Shown here piece by piece: positions 33,639 to 41,432 of a stretch of DNA of 57,090 nucleotides. A model generated the notes under the pieces. That model worked only from the letters and a program-made list of their open reading frames with translations. It searched no databases and was not told the origin of the DNA. Made by a program: the position numbers and the translations under genes. Source of the stretch: Bacteroidales bacterium (GTDB lineage Bacteria > Bacteroidota > Bacteroidia > Bacteroidales > UBA932); the NCBI GenBank assembly GCA_017550525.1, contig JAFZOU010000016.1:1-57090 (forward strand). Reading direction: 5' to 3'. The stretch's first letter is position 1; every line of letters starts with the position of its first letter.

Positions 33639-33922
33639 TTTCCTTTACCTAGTATATAAGTCAGCCTGTCATCTGCCGCCAATTGCTCTGGCGTTGGGGC
33701 AGGAATAATCCCACTCAGAGCCTGTATTTGAGGACTAATCTTAAAGTCTTTTGGTAATTTTGGAATAGCTGGCATAACTGCTGTTGAAACAACATCCTCA
33801 AGGTATTCGTTAAGAGATATATTATACTGCCAGGCTTTGAACTTGGCGCGTTCAATTATATCCTTTCTGAGCCAGACAACCACTTGTTCTTTGAATTCAG
33901 TTTCTGGCGAGGTGGAAGCCAA
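33635..33922 (-). CDS. small ribbon-helix-helix-like protein, possible orphan antitoxin
   Basis: 95 residues from a TTG at 33922; no ATG lies upstream before a stop, so the start is uncertain and the gene may be truncated. VVVWLRKDIIERAKFKAWQYNISLNEYLEDVV (about residues 14–45) looks like a ribbon-helix-helix DNA-binding segment as in antitoxins; the rest is Pro-rich. No toxin partner is adjacent. The stretch is clearly AT-richer than its neighbours and has no ATCGGCC word, suggesting later arrival. It overlaps the U32 stop by 4 nt. Function unknown. Confidence 0.5.
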   Translation of the reverse strand: MASTSPETEFKEQVVVWLRKDIIERAKFKAWQYNISLNEYLEDVVSTAVMPAIPKLPKDFKISPQIQALSGIIPAPTPEQLAADDRLTYILGKGN

Positions 33923-33937
33923 GTGCTTTATTATTAA

Positions 33938-33990
33938 GCATTTACCGAATCATTTGGGAAAACGGGTAATCCCAAATGATTCGGTAATGC
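33938..33990. repeat. long hairpin (21–22 bp stem) between the small RHH gene and the tolC-like gene
   Basis: GCATTTACCGAATCATTTGG... (33938–33959) is the inverted copy of 33970–33990, with one bulged T and a 10-nt loop AAACGGGTAA. It lies 16 nt before the RHH start and 50 nt after the tolC stop. It may be an operator, the end of a small mobile element or an efflux-operon terminator; there is no T-tract. Confidence 0.85.
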
Positions 33991-34021
33991 GCTGTAAATC
34001 AGATGTTTAAGCTCCACCGCG

Positions 34022-34035
34022 TCGGCATTACGCCG
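34022..34035. repeat. short hairpin repeat after the tolC-like gene
   Basis: TCGGCATTACGCCG, identical to 28204–28217, lies 4 nt downstream of the tolC-like stop (minus strand). CGGC/GCCG can pair around ATTAC. Confidence 0.6.
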
Positions 34036-34039
34036 GGGG

Positions 34040-35362
34040 TTACAGCTCCAGGGACCCCGTGCGGTAGAAGTGGACCAGGGCGGTTTGGAAGAGGTATTCG
34101 CAGGAGGCCTGGACAAGGTCCGACTCTGCCTTCATCATACGGTTACGGGCGTCGGAGAACTCCGTGAGGGTGGCGGCCCCGGCCTCATAGCGGGCTTCCA
34201 TCAGGGTGAAGGCGTCCTTGGCGGCGGCGCTGGCTTCCAGCGATGCATCATATTTGGCCTGGGCCGCAACGGCGCCGTTCCAGGCCTGGTAAATCTCCTT
34301 GTACAGACCCTGCTGGGCGCGGCGCAGCTGCACCCGCTGGGCTTCCTGCTGGATTTTGGCCGATCTTACCTGATTCCTCACCTGGAACCTGTTGAAGATG
34401 GGGATGTTGAGGGACAGTCCCACATACTGAGAGAAGTTTGCTCCAAGCTGGTTCCAGAAACCGGCGGAAGGGAAGCTGGAGTAGTAGTTTGTCCCAAGAC
34501 CGGCGCTCAGTGAGAGTGAAGGGTAGTATCCGCTCTTTGCAATCTCAATGGAACGCTCAGTGCCCTTCAGGCGCAGTTCCTCGGCCTTGATGGAAGGACG
34601 GTCCATGACTGCATCGGCATAAATGTCATCCGGATGTCCGAGGGATACGTCTGAGGGCGGAGCGGGGGATGTTCTCACAATAGAGAAACCGTCCCAGGAG
34701 GGGAGTTCCAGAAGTTGGGCAAGGTCAAGGATTGCGGCGCGGACATTATTCTGCGCCTGAACCAGGGTAACCCTGCTCTGAGCAAGGGAAGCCTTCTGCT
34801 GGGAAAGTTGTGCCTTGGAGCTCTTCCCTACTCCCAGCATCCCGGAAAGGCGCTCCACCTGCAGGGAGTCAATGCTTACCTGCTGGGCGGCCACGTCCTC
34901 TATCTCCAAATTGTATATTATCTGGACATAGGCCTTTGCAACGGCAACGCGTATGTCCTCGTGGGCCTTCTCCAGATCCTCGGTGGCCGCATCAAGGTTA
35001 AGACGGGCAAGCTTTATGCGGTTTGGTGTTGCCAGGCCGTCGAACAGCGTCATGGAACTACCCACGGAGATGCCCGTGGTGCTGCTGTTGCCGTATTCGT
35101 ATGTGTTGTCTCCGCCAAGGCCTCGGCCAAAACTGAGATTCTCACTCACCTGGGCGTTGAGGTTTGGAAGCCATGACCTCTCGGCGGTATTCTTATCAAC
35201 GTCTTTTGACTGATGGGACAGTTCCTGCTGAATCACTGTCAGGTTATGCTCCAGGGCCCAGTCCATGCACTCCTGAAGGCTCCAGGGATGGGAGAGGTCC
35301 GGGAGGGAATCGGCCGGCTGCTGAACGGCGGCAATGGCAAACGCCAGTAAAAGTGCTTTCAT
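34040..35362 (-). CDS. TolC-family outer-membrane efflux channel
   Basis: 440 residues with an SPI-like start (MKALLLAFAIAAVQ). The TolC repeat structure is visible as two halves with long helices and beta segments: WSLQECMDWALEHNLTVIQQEL, LARLNLDAATEDLEKAHEDIRVAVAKAYVQIIYN, then SYYPSLSLSAGL-like and GAATLTEFSDARNRMMKAESDLVQASCEYL. It forms the outer-membrane exit of the tripartite pump encoded by this operon. It is the last gene, 3 nt after the adaptor. Confidence 0.93.
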   Translation of the reverse strand: MKALLLAFAIAAVQQPADSLPDLSHPWSLQECMDWALEHNLTVIQQELSHQSKDVDKNTAERSWLPNLNAQVSENLSFGRGLGGDNTYEYGNSSTTGISVGSSMTLFDGLATPNRIKLARLNLDAATEDLEKAHEDIRVAVAKAYVQIIYNLEIEDVAAQQVSIDSLQVERLSGMLGVGKSSKAQLSQQKASLAQSRVTLVQAQNNVRAAILDLAQLLELPSWDGFSIVRTSPAPPSDVSLGHPDDIYADAVMDRPSIKAEELRLKGTERSIEIAKSGYYPSLSLSAGLGTNYYSSFPSAGFWNQLGANFSQYVGLSLNIPIFNRFQVRNQVRSAKIQQEAQRVQLRRAQQGLYKEIYQAWNGAVAAQAKYDASLEASAAAKDAFTLMEARYEAGAATLTEFSDARNRMMKAESDLVQASCEYLFQTALVHFYRTGSLEL

Positions 35363-35365
35363 AGG

Positions 35366-36466
35366 CTACTGCTGATTCTTCTTAATGATAATCTGGGCTC
35401 CGCGAACCTTGTCTCCCTGCTTGATGCCGTCCTTCACCTCAATGTTGATGCCGTCTGAGAGGCCGGTCTCAACGTCACGGCGTACATATTCATCGGCCTC
35501 CTTGATCATCACATAAGTCTTTTCTCCTTCAAACTGGATGGCCGATTCAGGAAGCATCACCACTCCTTCGGCCTGGTCAAGCACTATCTCTGCGTTGGCG
35601 CTATAGCCGGAGCGGATGGTTACGTCGGAAGGGATTTTTACGGAAGCCTTGATCTCGAATTGGTTGGCGCCGTTGTTGACGGTGGCCTTGGGGGAGATGT
35701 ACTCCAGCATGGCGTCAAAGGAAAGGTCCTGCAGGGCGCCTACTGAAATCTTCACGGGCATGCCGGTGGAAAGGCGGCCCACCTCAGTCTCGTCAATGTT
35801 GCCGTCAAAGATAAGGTCGTCCATATCGGCCACGGTGGCAATGGTGGTTCCGTCGTTGAAGGTGTTTGACTGCGTCACGGAGTTACCAACCTTCACCGGG
35901 ACGTCCAGGATGAGGCCGGAGATAGTGGAACGCACAAGGGTTGAGCTCCCGCTTGCGTTGGCCGATGAAACGCCGTCCCTGATAATCTCCAGGGCTTCCT
36001 TGGCGCCGGCAAGCTCCTCCTTGGCCTGGTTGTAGGCCTGAAGCACTTTCTCGTATTCATCGGCACTTACAAGTTCCTTGTCATAAAGGGCTTTCTCACG
36101 GTTGTAATTGGTCTTGGCCTGGTTAAGGTTCACCTCTGCAAGGCGCACGCGGCTCTGGGCGCTACTGAGGGACCCCATATCCGGAATCACCTTCACCTTG
36201 GCAATGATCTCATCCTTTTTGACCATCTGGCCGGCCTCCTTGTAGAGCTCGGAGATGATGCCGCTTATCTGGGGCTTGATGTTGACCTCGTCGCGGGGCT
36301 GGATCTTGCCGGTGACAACGGTGGAACGGACAATGTCTCCAACCGTTGCCTCCTGCTCCTCATAGAGCGCCTCCTTGGGGCGCGAGCGCTGGAAAAGGTA
36401 CACAAATGTTCCTGCAAACACCACAACTGCAAGGAAAATCATTAAATACTTACCAAACTTTTTCAT
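35366..36466 (-). CDS. periplasmic adaptor of tripartite efflux (MacA/HlyD family)
   Basis: 366 residues. One N-terminal transmembrane helix (YLMIFLAVVVFAGTFVYLF) anchors it in the inner membrane. A lipoyl/barrel-sandwich half (VVTGKIQPRDEVNIKPQISGII), a coiled-coil hairpin (VRLAEVNLNQAKTNYNREKAL...EELAGAKEALEII), the second lipoyl half and beta-barrel domains (SVGALQDLSFDAMLEYISP; VMLPESAIQFEGEKTYVMI) follow in order. It joins the ABC permease to the TolC channel. 57 nt separate it from the upstream permease; that gap holds a dispersed repeat. Confidence 0.93.
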   Translation of the reverse strand: MKKFGKYLMIFLAVVVFAGTFVYLFQRSRPKEALYEEQEATVGDIVRSTVVTGKIQPRDEVNIKPQISGIISELYKEAGQMVKKDEIIAKVKVIPDMGSLSSAQSRVRLAEVNLNQAKTNYNREKALYDKELVSADEYEKVLQAYNQAKEELAGAKEALEIIRDGVSSANASGSSTLVRSTISGLILDVPVKVGNSVTQSNTFNDGTTIATVADMDDLIFDGNIDETEVGRLSTGMPVKISVGALQDLSFDAMLEYISPKATVNNGANQFEIKASVKIPSDVTIRSGYSANAEIVLDQAEGVVMLPESAIQFEGEKTYVMIKEADEYVRRDVETGLSDGINIEVKDGIKQGDKVRGAQIIIKKNQQ

Positions 36467-36491
36467 ATATAATAACTTTTTGTTCTTTATG

Positions 36492-36518
36492 AGATTCTTC
36501 GCTTCGCTCAGAATGACA
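36492..36518. repeat. 27-nt dispersed repeat in the permease–adaptor gap
   Basis: AGATTCTTCGCTTCGCTCAG... is identical to the right arm of the palindrome at 29916–29942 (opposite strand). It sits in the only sizeable gap of the efflux operon. Confidence 0.85.
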
Positions 36519-36523
36519 AGGGG

Positions 36524-37768
36524 TTATTCATCTCTCATTGCATCTACGGGCTTGATGGCCATGGCGCGGAGGGACGGCGCCAGGCCGGCAAGGGAACCAA
36601 GTACAGACAGTAGCAGGGCTGCAAGGAGGGCTATGCCGAAAGATACCTGGAAAGTGGCCTTCAGGATGCCGTCCTCAGTCATTCCAAGTTCAAGGCCTGC
36701 CAGAACCAGCACGCTGGCCACAATGCCCATCATTCCGGCAACCAGTGTGAGCACTATACTCTCCGCAATGATCTGCCACAGAATCTGGTTTGGCGTAGCG
36801 CCGATTGCGCGGCGTATGCCTATCTCCGTTGTGCGCTCCTTAACGGATACCATCATGATGTTGGAAACCCCGATTGCACCGGCAAGGAGCGTCCCAAGGC
36901 CGATTAACCACACCAGGAAGTTGATTCCCTTGAACAGGTTATCTATGATGCCAAAGAGCACCTGGGTGTTGATCATGTACATGGCCTGCTCGTCGTCCGG
37001 GTGGACGTAGTGGTTCCTGGCAAGGATGACGCGGATTCGGGGGATAAGATCGGCCATCTGGATGCCCTCCTTTGCCGTGAAGCACAGGAGCTGGATCTGG
37101 TTGCCGAAGTTATATGTGCGGGACATGGTGGACATGGGGATGGTGAGAGCTTCATCGGCCCTTCCGTTCACGTTCATGTTGCCCTCGTTGTAGTCTACGC
37201 CCACAACCTGGTAGTACACGCCGTCCATCACCACCTTTTTTCCGCAGGGGTCTCCGCCTTCCGGGAAGAGCGTCTTGTAGACTTTCTTGCCGATGACGCA
37301 CACCTTCTTGTCCTCCTGGATGTCCATCCAGTTTATATACCTGCCGTACACCAGTTTAGGCGTTTCAATATTGGAATAGTCAGGCCTCACGCCCTTCACG
37401 GAAGCCGTGAAGAGACGGTCTCCGTTGGAAACGCTCCTTCCCCACATGCTCACGAGGGGCGTTACGGTCTCAAGTTCCGGAACAAGATTCTTGAGGCGGT
37501 CTACGTCCGTGAGGTTGAGGCTCCAGTACCTGCCCTTCTGGAAGCCCTTGTACGGCTTTGTGGTCTCCGAGGGGAAAACTATGCACGTGTTGTGGGCAAA
37601 ACCCTCGAAGTTCTTTTCCAGAAGTTCCCTGAATCCGTTGCCGCCGCCGGAGAGGAGCATGAGCATAAACACGCCCCAGAATACCCCGAAGCCAGTGAGA
37701 AGGCTCCTTGAGCGGTTCCTGAGGAGGCTGTCCAGTATCTCCCTGAATGTGTCCCTGTCTATTCTCAT
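36524..37768 (-). CDS. MacB-type ABC transporter permease (second copy in operon)
   Basis: 414 residues. MacB/FtsX topology: an N-terminal helix (SLLTGFGVFWGVFMLMLLSGGGNGF), a large periplasmic MacB_PCD domain (about 45–265) and three C-terminal helices with the hallmark IGLGTLLAGAIGVSNIMMVSVKERTTEIGIRRAIGA. There is no ATPase domain; the ATPase is a separate protein. It overlaps the upstream permease by 4 nt (ATGA). Paralogous to the gene at 37765–39015, so the pump may be a heterodimer. Confidence 0.94.
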   Translation of the reverse strand: MRIDRDTFREILDSLLRNRSRSLLTGFGVFWGVFMLMLLSGGGNGFRELLEKNFEGFAHNTCIVFPSETTKPYKGFQKGRYWSLNLTDVDRLKNLVPELETVTPLVSMWGRSVSNGDRLFTASVKGVRPDYSNIETPKLVYGRYINWMDIQEDKKVCVIGKKVYKTLFPEGGDPCGKKVVMDGVYYQVVGVDYNEGNMNVNGRADEALTIPMSTMSRTYNFGNQIQLLCFTAKEGIQMADLIPRIRVILARNHYVHPDDEQAMYMINTQVLFGIIDNLFKGINFLVWLIGLGTLLAGAIGVSNIMMVSVKERTTEIGIRRAIGATPNQILWQIIAESIVLTLVAGMMGIVASVLVLAGLELGMTEDGILKATFQVSFGIALLAALLLSVLGSLAGLAPSLRAMAIKPVDAMRDE

Positions 37769-39015
37769 TCCGCTCTCAGTGCTTCTATGGGTTTAACTTT
37801 TGCGGCCTTCCAGGCGGGGATGAGCCCGGCAAGGGTTCCTGCCACAATGAGGAGCAGGGTGGCTTCCAGGGCAACGTCAAGGCCAACGGTGGGGTTATCC
37901 ATCATCTTGATGGTGTCAAAGCCAAGATTCATACTCCGCTGCCCCAGAGTCTTGTCCATTATCTCGCAGGCAAGCATCCCTATTCCCATTCCTACATATC
38001 CAAAGAAAGCGGTAATGCTCACGCTCTCCGCGATGATGAGGCTGAGTATCTTTCCGGGTTTTGCACCGATGGCCTTACGGATGCCGAACTCGTGCGTGCG
38101 CTCCTTAACGGATATTAGCATGATGTTGGAAACGCCCACAATTCCGCTTATGAGTGTGAGGATACCAAGTATCCACATTCCAATTGAAATGAGCCTCTGG
38201 CCCTGGCTTATCTCTGCGTTCTGGGTGTACCGGTTCCATATCCAGATGGCGTTGGGGTCGTCAGGATGGGCCTCATGATGGGCTTTCAGGCGGCTTGAGA
38301 TGGTGCTTTCAAGCTCCAGATTCTCATCAAGGTTACTCACCCCGTTGAAAGTTATGTAGATGTCGTCAATCTCTTCTCCGGGCTTGAAGATGCCCTTCAT
38401 CGTGGAGTAGGGGATATAGGCCGATGTCCTCCAGTCGCTTTCGTCGGAATGATATATGCCGATAACCCTGAAACTGATTCCCTGCATGCTCACCCATTTA
38501 CCCACGAGGTTCCGGTCAAGTTCCCTTTCATGCTTGGTGCTCAGGACAACGACTTTACGGCGCTGATCAACGTCCAGGGGGTTGATGAATCGGCCTTTGT
38601 CCATCTGGATCTTTTCAATTTCCAGGTACTGAGGCGTCACGCCCCGCATGGAAGTGCTTACGGTCTTTACGCCAAGGGCCATCTTATCCGATACTCCGCT
38701 GGTCACAGGGGCAACTTTATCCACCTTGCCTTGGAACTCCTTGCCTTTAATAATATCAAGGTCTCCCTTGTCAAGGTTAATCCATCGGCCTTCTTTGTAG
38801 CCGTTTGCCGGAAGGGAGGTTCGGCCGCCCATGATGTCCATGGAGTTGGTCACAAAGCGGTCCGAACTGCCCTGGAAGGCATTTATGATGCCGTTGCCGG
38901 CACCAAGGAGGCAGATGAGGAGGAAGATTCCCCAGCTTACGGCAAATCCGGTGAGGGCTGTACGCAGCTTGTTGTTGCGTACGGAATTCCATATTTCATT
39001 GAGAAGGTCCCTCAT
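37765..39015 (-). CDS. MacB-type ABC transporter permease (first copy in operon)
   Basis: 416 residues with the same layout as its neighbour: N-terminal helix (ALTGFAVSWGIFLLICLLGAGNGI), periplasmic domain and the C-terminal helices with LTLISGIVGVSNIMLISVKERTHEFGIRKAIGAKPG. The periplasmic domain differs enough that the two are old paralogues rather than a recent duplication. It starts 2 nt after the ATPase stop. Confidence 0.94.
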   Translation of the reverse strand: MRDLLNEIWNSVRNNKLRTALTGFAVSWGIFLLICLLGAGNGIINAFQGSSDRFVTNSMDIMGGRTSLPANGYKEGRWINLDKGDLDIIKGKEFQGKVDKVAPVTSGVSDKMALGVKTVSTSMRGVTPQYLEIEKIQMDKGRFINPLDVDQRRKVVVLSTKHERELDRNLVGKWVSMQGISFRVIGIYHSDESDWRTSAYIPYSTMKGIFKPGEEIDDIYITFNGVSNLDENLELESTISSRLKAHHEAHPDDPNAIWIWNRYTQNAEISQGQRLISIGMWILGILTLISGIVGVSNIMLISVKERTHEFGIRKAIGAKPGKILSLIIAESVSITAFFGYVGMGIGMLACEIMDKTLGQRSMNLGFDTIKMMDNPTVGLDVALEATLLLIVAGTLAGLIPAWKAAKVKPIEALRAE

Positions 39016-39017
39016 CG

Positions 39018-39734
39018 TTACTTCATCATTGTTCCGTCCCAGGCGCTGTGGCTTTCGTTTTCTTCAATCTGGCCGATAATTCCGTCCTTGATGTGGATTA
39101 TCTTATTGGTCTCGTTGGCAACGCCGCTCTCGTGGGTTACCACTATGATGGTGATGCCTTCCTCCTTGTTAAGCTGCTTGAGAAGCTGCATCACCTCCAC
39201 GCTGGTCTTGGAGTCCAGGGCACCGGTAGGTTCATCGGCCAGGATAATCTCAGGCTTTGTGATGAGGGCGCGGGCTATTGCGACGCGCTGCCTCTGGCCG
39301 CCGGACATCTCGTTGGGAAAATGCTTCGCCCATTGCGTGAGGCCCAGCTTTTCGAGGTACTCCATAGCCATCTCATGGCGCTTCTTCCTGGGTACTCCCT
39401 GATAGAAAAGCGGCAGTTCAACATTCTCCACGGCGGTTTTGAAGCCGATGAGATTGAAACTCTGGAAGATGAACCCAATCATGCGGTTGCGGTAATCCGC
39501 AGCCTGGCTCTCGCTGAGATCCTTGATGAGCTTTCCGGCAAGGTGGTACGTGCCGGTGTCATAGTTGTCAAGTATCCCAAGGATGTTGAGGAGGGTGGAT
39601 TTTCCGGAGCCTGATGCTCCCATTATGGAAACGAACTCACCGCGCTCTATGTCAAGGTTAATGCCCTTGAGCACGTGCAGCGGCTGTCCATTATTGTAAG
39701 TCTTGTTTATGTCCCTAAGCTCTATGAGCGCCAT
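39018..39734 (-). CDS. ABC transporter ATP-binding protein (MacB/LolD type)
   Basis: 238 residues. Walker A GASGSGKST (39–47), Q-loop IFQSFNL, signature MSGGQRQRVAIARAL, Walker B IILADEPTGALDS and switch His in VVTHE are all intact. It drives the two MacB-like permeases that follow. First gene of the operon ATPase–permease–permease–adaptor–TolC, with a −7 box 33 nt upstream. The substrate may be a drug, peptide or lipoprotein-like molecule; it cannot be told from sequence. Confidence 0.96.
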   Translation of the reverse strand: MALIELRDINKTYNNGQPLHVLKGINLDIERGEFVSIMGASGSGKSTLLNILGILDNYDTGTYHLAGKLIKDLSESQAADYRNRMIGFIFQSFNLIGFKTAVENVELPLFYQGVPRKKRHEMAMEYLEKLGLTQWAKHFPNEMSGGQRQRVAIARALITKPEIILADEPTGALDSKTSVEVMQLLKQLNKEEGITIIVVTHESGVANETNKIIHIKDGIIGQIEENESHSAWDGTMMK

Positions 39735-39766
39735 TGTTTATGCTGTATTAGTATGCTATTACACTG

Positions 39767-39774
39767 CAAAGATA
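39767..39774 (-). promoter_or_regulatory. −7 box of the efflux operon
   Basis: TATCTTTG on the minus strand, 33 nt before the ATPase ATG. No separate promoter was seen for the later genes. Confidence 0.65.
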
Positions 39775-39849
39775 AAGCGGTTTTTTCAAACCGCCAAACT
39801 TTTTTGCAAATATTTTGCCAATAATACACCAAAAAGCCTTATTGGGCCA

Positions 39850-39953
39850 TCTGGCGGAACAAAAACATGGAAAAATGTGTCCTCAGCCGGCCTTCAGACC
39901 GTCTGGGGGAACAAAAACGGCCATTTTTGTGGCCCCGGACGGCTTTCCTCTTT
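39850..39953. repeat. tandem 52-nt palindromic repeat pair between the MFS and efflux operons
   Basis: Units start at 39850 (TCTGGCGGAACAAAAAC) and 39902 (TCTGGGGGAACAAAAAC), 52 nt apart. The second forms a strong hairpin (39899–39942): CCGTC, GGGG and ACAAAAA pair with TTTTTGT, CCCC and GACGG around CGGCCA. Same core and period as the repeats at 9271, 28065 and 31231. It lies about 30 nt downstream of the MFS stop (minus strand), so it may also act as terminator there. Confidence 0.82.
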
Positions 39954-39971
39954 TCCGTTATGCGGTGGCTG

Positions 39972-41432
39972 CTAATTATTTGGAGCGTCCAGACGCAGTT
40001 CCGGGTGACGGAGAGAGGTGAAGTGGAATATGAAGGCCACGGCAAGAGCCGCAATACAAAGGCCGAAGAACATTATTTCCACGGCAACGGGGCCTCCTGC
40101 ATCGGCCGAATGCGCCCCCAGGATGTTGCCGGCGATCATCTTGAAACTGAGGAGCCCAAGGTTCTGCACCCAATAGATAAGCGCGAAGGTGGTCCCAAGC
40201 ACCTTGTCCGGAACTATCTTGGGTACGGACGGCCAGAGTGCTGCCGGGACAAGCGAATATCCAAAGCCCAGGAACACCATTGCCAGGTATCCCCAGAAGG
40301 GGACTCCGGCTGGAGCAAATGCCAGGATTGCGTGGGCAATGAGTGAAAGGATGGCTCCAAGTATCATCCAGCGGGTTCCCTTTCCGGCCTTGTCCACCAT
40401 CATGCCAAACAGCGGAGCAAAGATCACGGTAGAGAACGGCAGCATGGAGACCATCCATCCCGCTGCCTGCGCCGGAATGTCAAACCGCGGCACCAGGATT
40501 GCTCCCGCGAACTTCTTGAACGCTATGATGCTGCTGTAAAACAATACGCAGAGAAGTCCCAGCAGCCAGAAGTTCTTGTTCCCAAGCACTCCCAGCACAT
40601 CCTTGAACCGGAAAGTCTCATCGTCATGGCCTACCTGATCGGCCATCTCAGGCTTTTCCTCCGGGGCAGAGGCTTCGGACCGGTACGCTCCTTCGGAGCT
40701 ATCCCTCCCAGACAAGTCTGGGCCCCTCCCGTTCACGAAGCCACGGGCGGCTACGCCGTCCGAAGCCTCTGCCCTGGAGGAAGCCTCTGCCCGGGCATCC
40801 AAGGCCACAAAAATGGCCCAGAGGATAAGGCCCAGGGCCATGAGGCCCATGCCCACAAGGGCGGGGCGGGAGGTTTCGGCCAAAGAATATACATGGTCCG
40901 GGACCTGCTGGACAAGGCGGGGTGAGAGTACCAGGGCGAAGGCGGTTCCAAGGCGCGCAATGGCAAGCTGGAGGCCCATGGCAAGGGCCATCGGCCCTCC
41001 GCGGAACCACTTTGCTATTGAACGCGTGACGGCGGTTCCGGCAATCTCTGAGCCAAGCCCGAAGAGCATAGTGCCCACATAGGCCACCTTCAGGGCCGCA
41101 GGGCCGCCATGAAGCACAGCCCCCGTAACCATCCCGGCTCCAAGCACCATCATACCCACAAACAAGGATCCGCTCACGCGCACGCCCCATTTGTCAAGGA
41201 GTATTCCGCCAATCACAAGGCCGCCGAACACACACAGGACGCTATATCCGCTGGTGTACAGGCCATACCCTGCGGCATCCCACCCAAGAGCCGTCAGGGA
41301 CGGATTCTCAAAGAGGTAGGATATGCTTGAGAACATATCGTCAAAGTAGTACGACGCGAACATCGGCACTACAAGACAGGCCAGCGCAATCCATGCAGCC
41401 GGCCTGTAAAACTTCTTAGCGGAACCTGCCAT
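39972..41432 (-). CDS. MFS transporter carrying a palindromic insert in its central loop
   Basis: 486 residues, about 12 helices. MFS patterns include GGILLDKWGVRVSG after helix 2 and GMMVDKAGKGTRW in the second half. It is a paralogue of the gene just upstream. The central loop between helices 6 and 7 is longer than in the paralogue by about 30 residues (EASSRAEASDGVAARGFVNG...YRSEASAPEE) and is encoded by a DNA segment with 17-bp inverted ends (40664–40774). The frame stays open, so the transporter is probably functional. Substrate unknown. Its start overlaps the upstream stop by one base (TAATG). Confidence 0.88.
   Translation of the reverse strand: MAGSAKKFYRPAAWIALACLVVPMFASYYFDDMFSSISYLFENPSLTALGWDAAGYGLYTSGYSVLCVFGGLVIGGILLDKWGVRVSGSLFVGMMVLGAGMVTGAVLHGGPAALKVAYVGTMLFGLGSEIAGTAVTRSIAKWFRGGPMALAMGLQLAIARLGTAFALVLSPRLVQQVPDHVYSLAETSRPALVGMGLMALGLILWAIFVALDARAEASSRAEASDGVAARGFVNGRGPDLSGRDSSEGAYRSEASAPEEKPEMADQVGHDDETFRFKDVLGVLGNKNFWLLGLLCVLFYSSIIAFKKFAGAILVPRFDIPAQAAGWMVSMLPFSTVIFAPLFGMMVDKAGKGTRWMILGAILSLIAHAILAFAPAGVPFWGYLAMVFLGFGYSLVPAALWPSVPKIVPDKVLGTTFALIYWVQNLGLLSFKMIAGNILGAHSADAGGPVAVEIMFFGLCIAALAVAFIFHFTSLRHPELRLDAPNN
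40664..40774. repeat. 111-bp element with 17-bp perfect inverted ends inside an MFS gene
   Basis: GGGCAGAGGCTTCGGAC (40664–40680) is the exact inverse of 40758–40774. Inside is a further palindrome, CCCAGAC-AA-GTCTGGG (40708–40723). 111 bp is a multiple of 3, and the frame is kept. GAAGCCTCTGCCC is also repeated directly at 40780. It looks like a small palindromic insertion in the interdomain loop. Confidence 0.8.
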
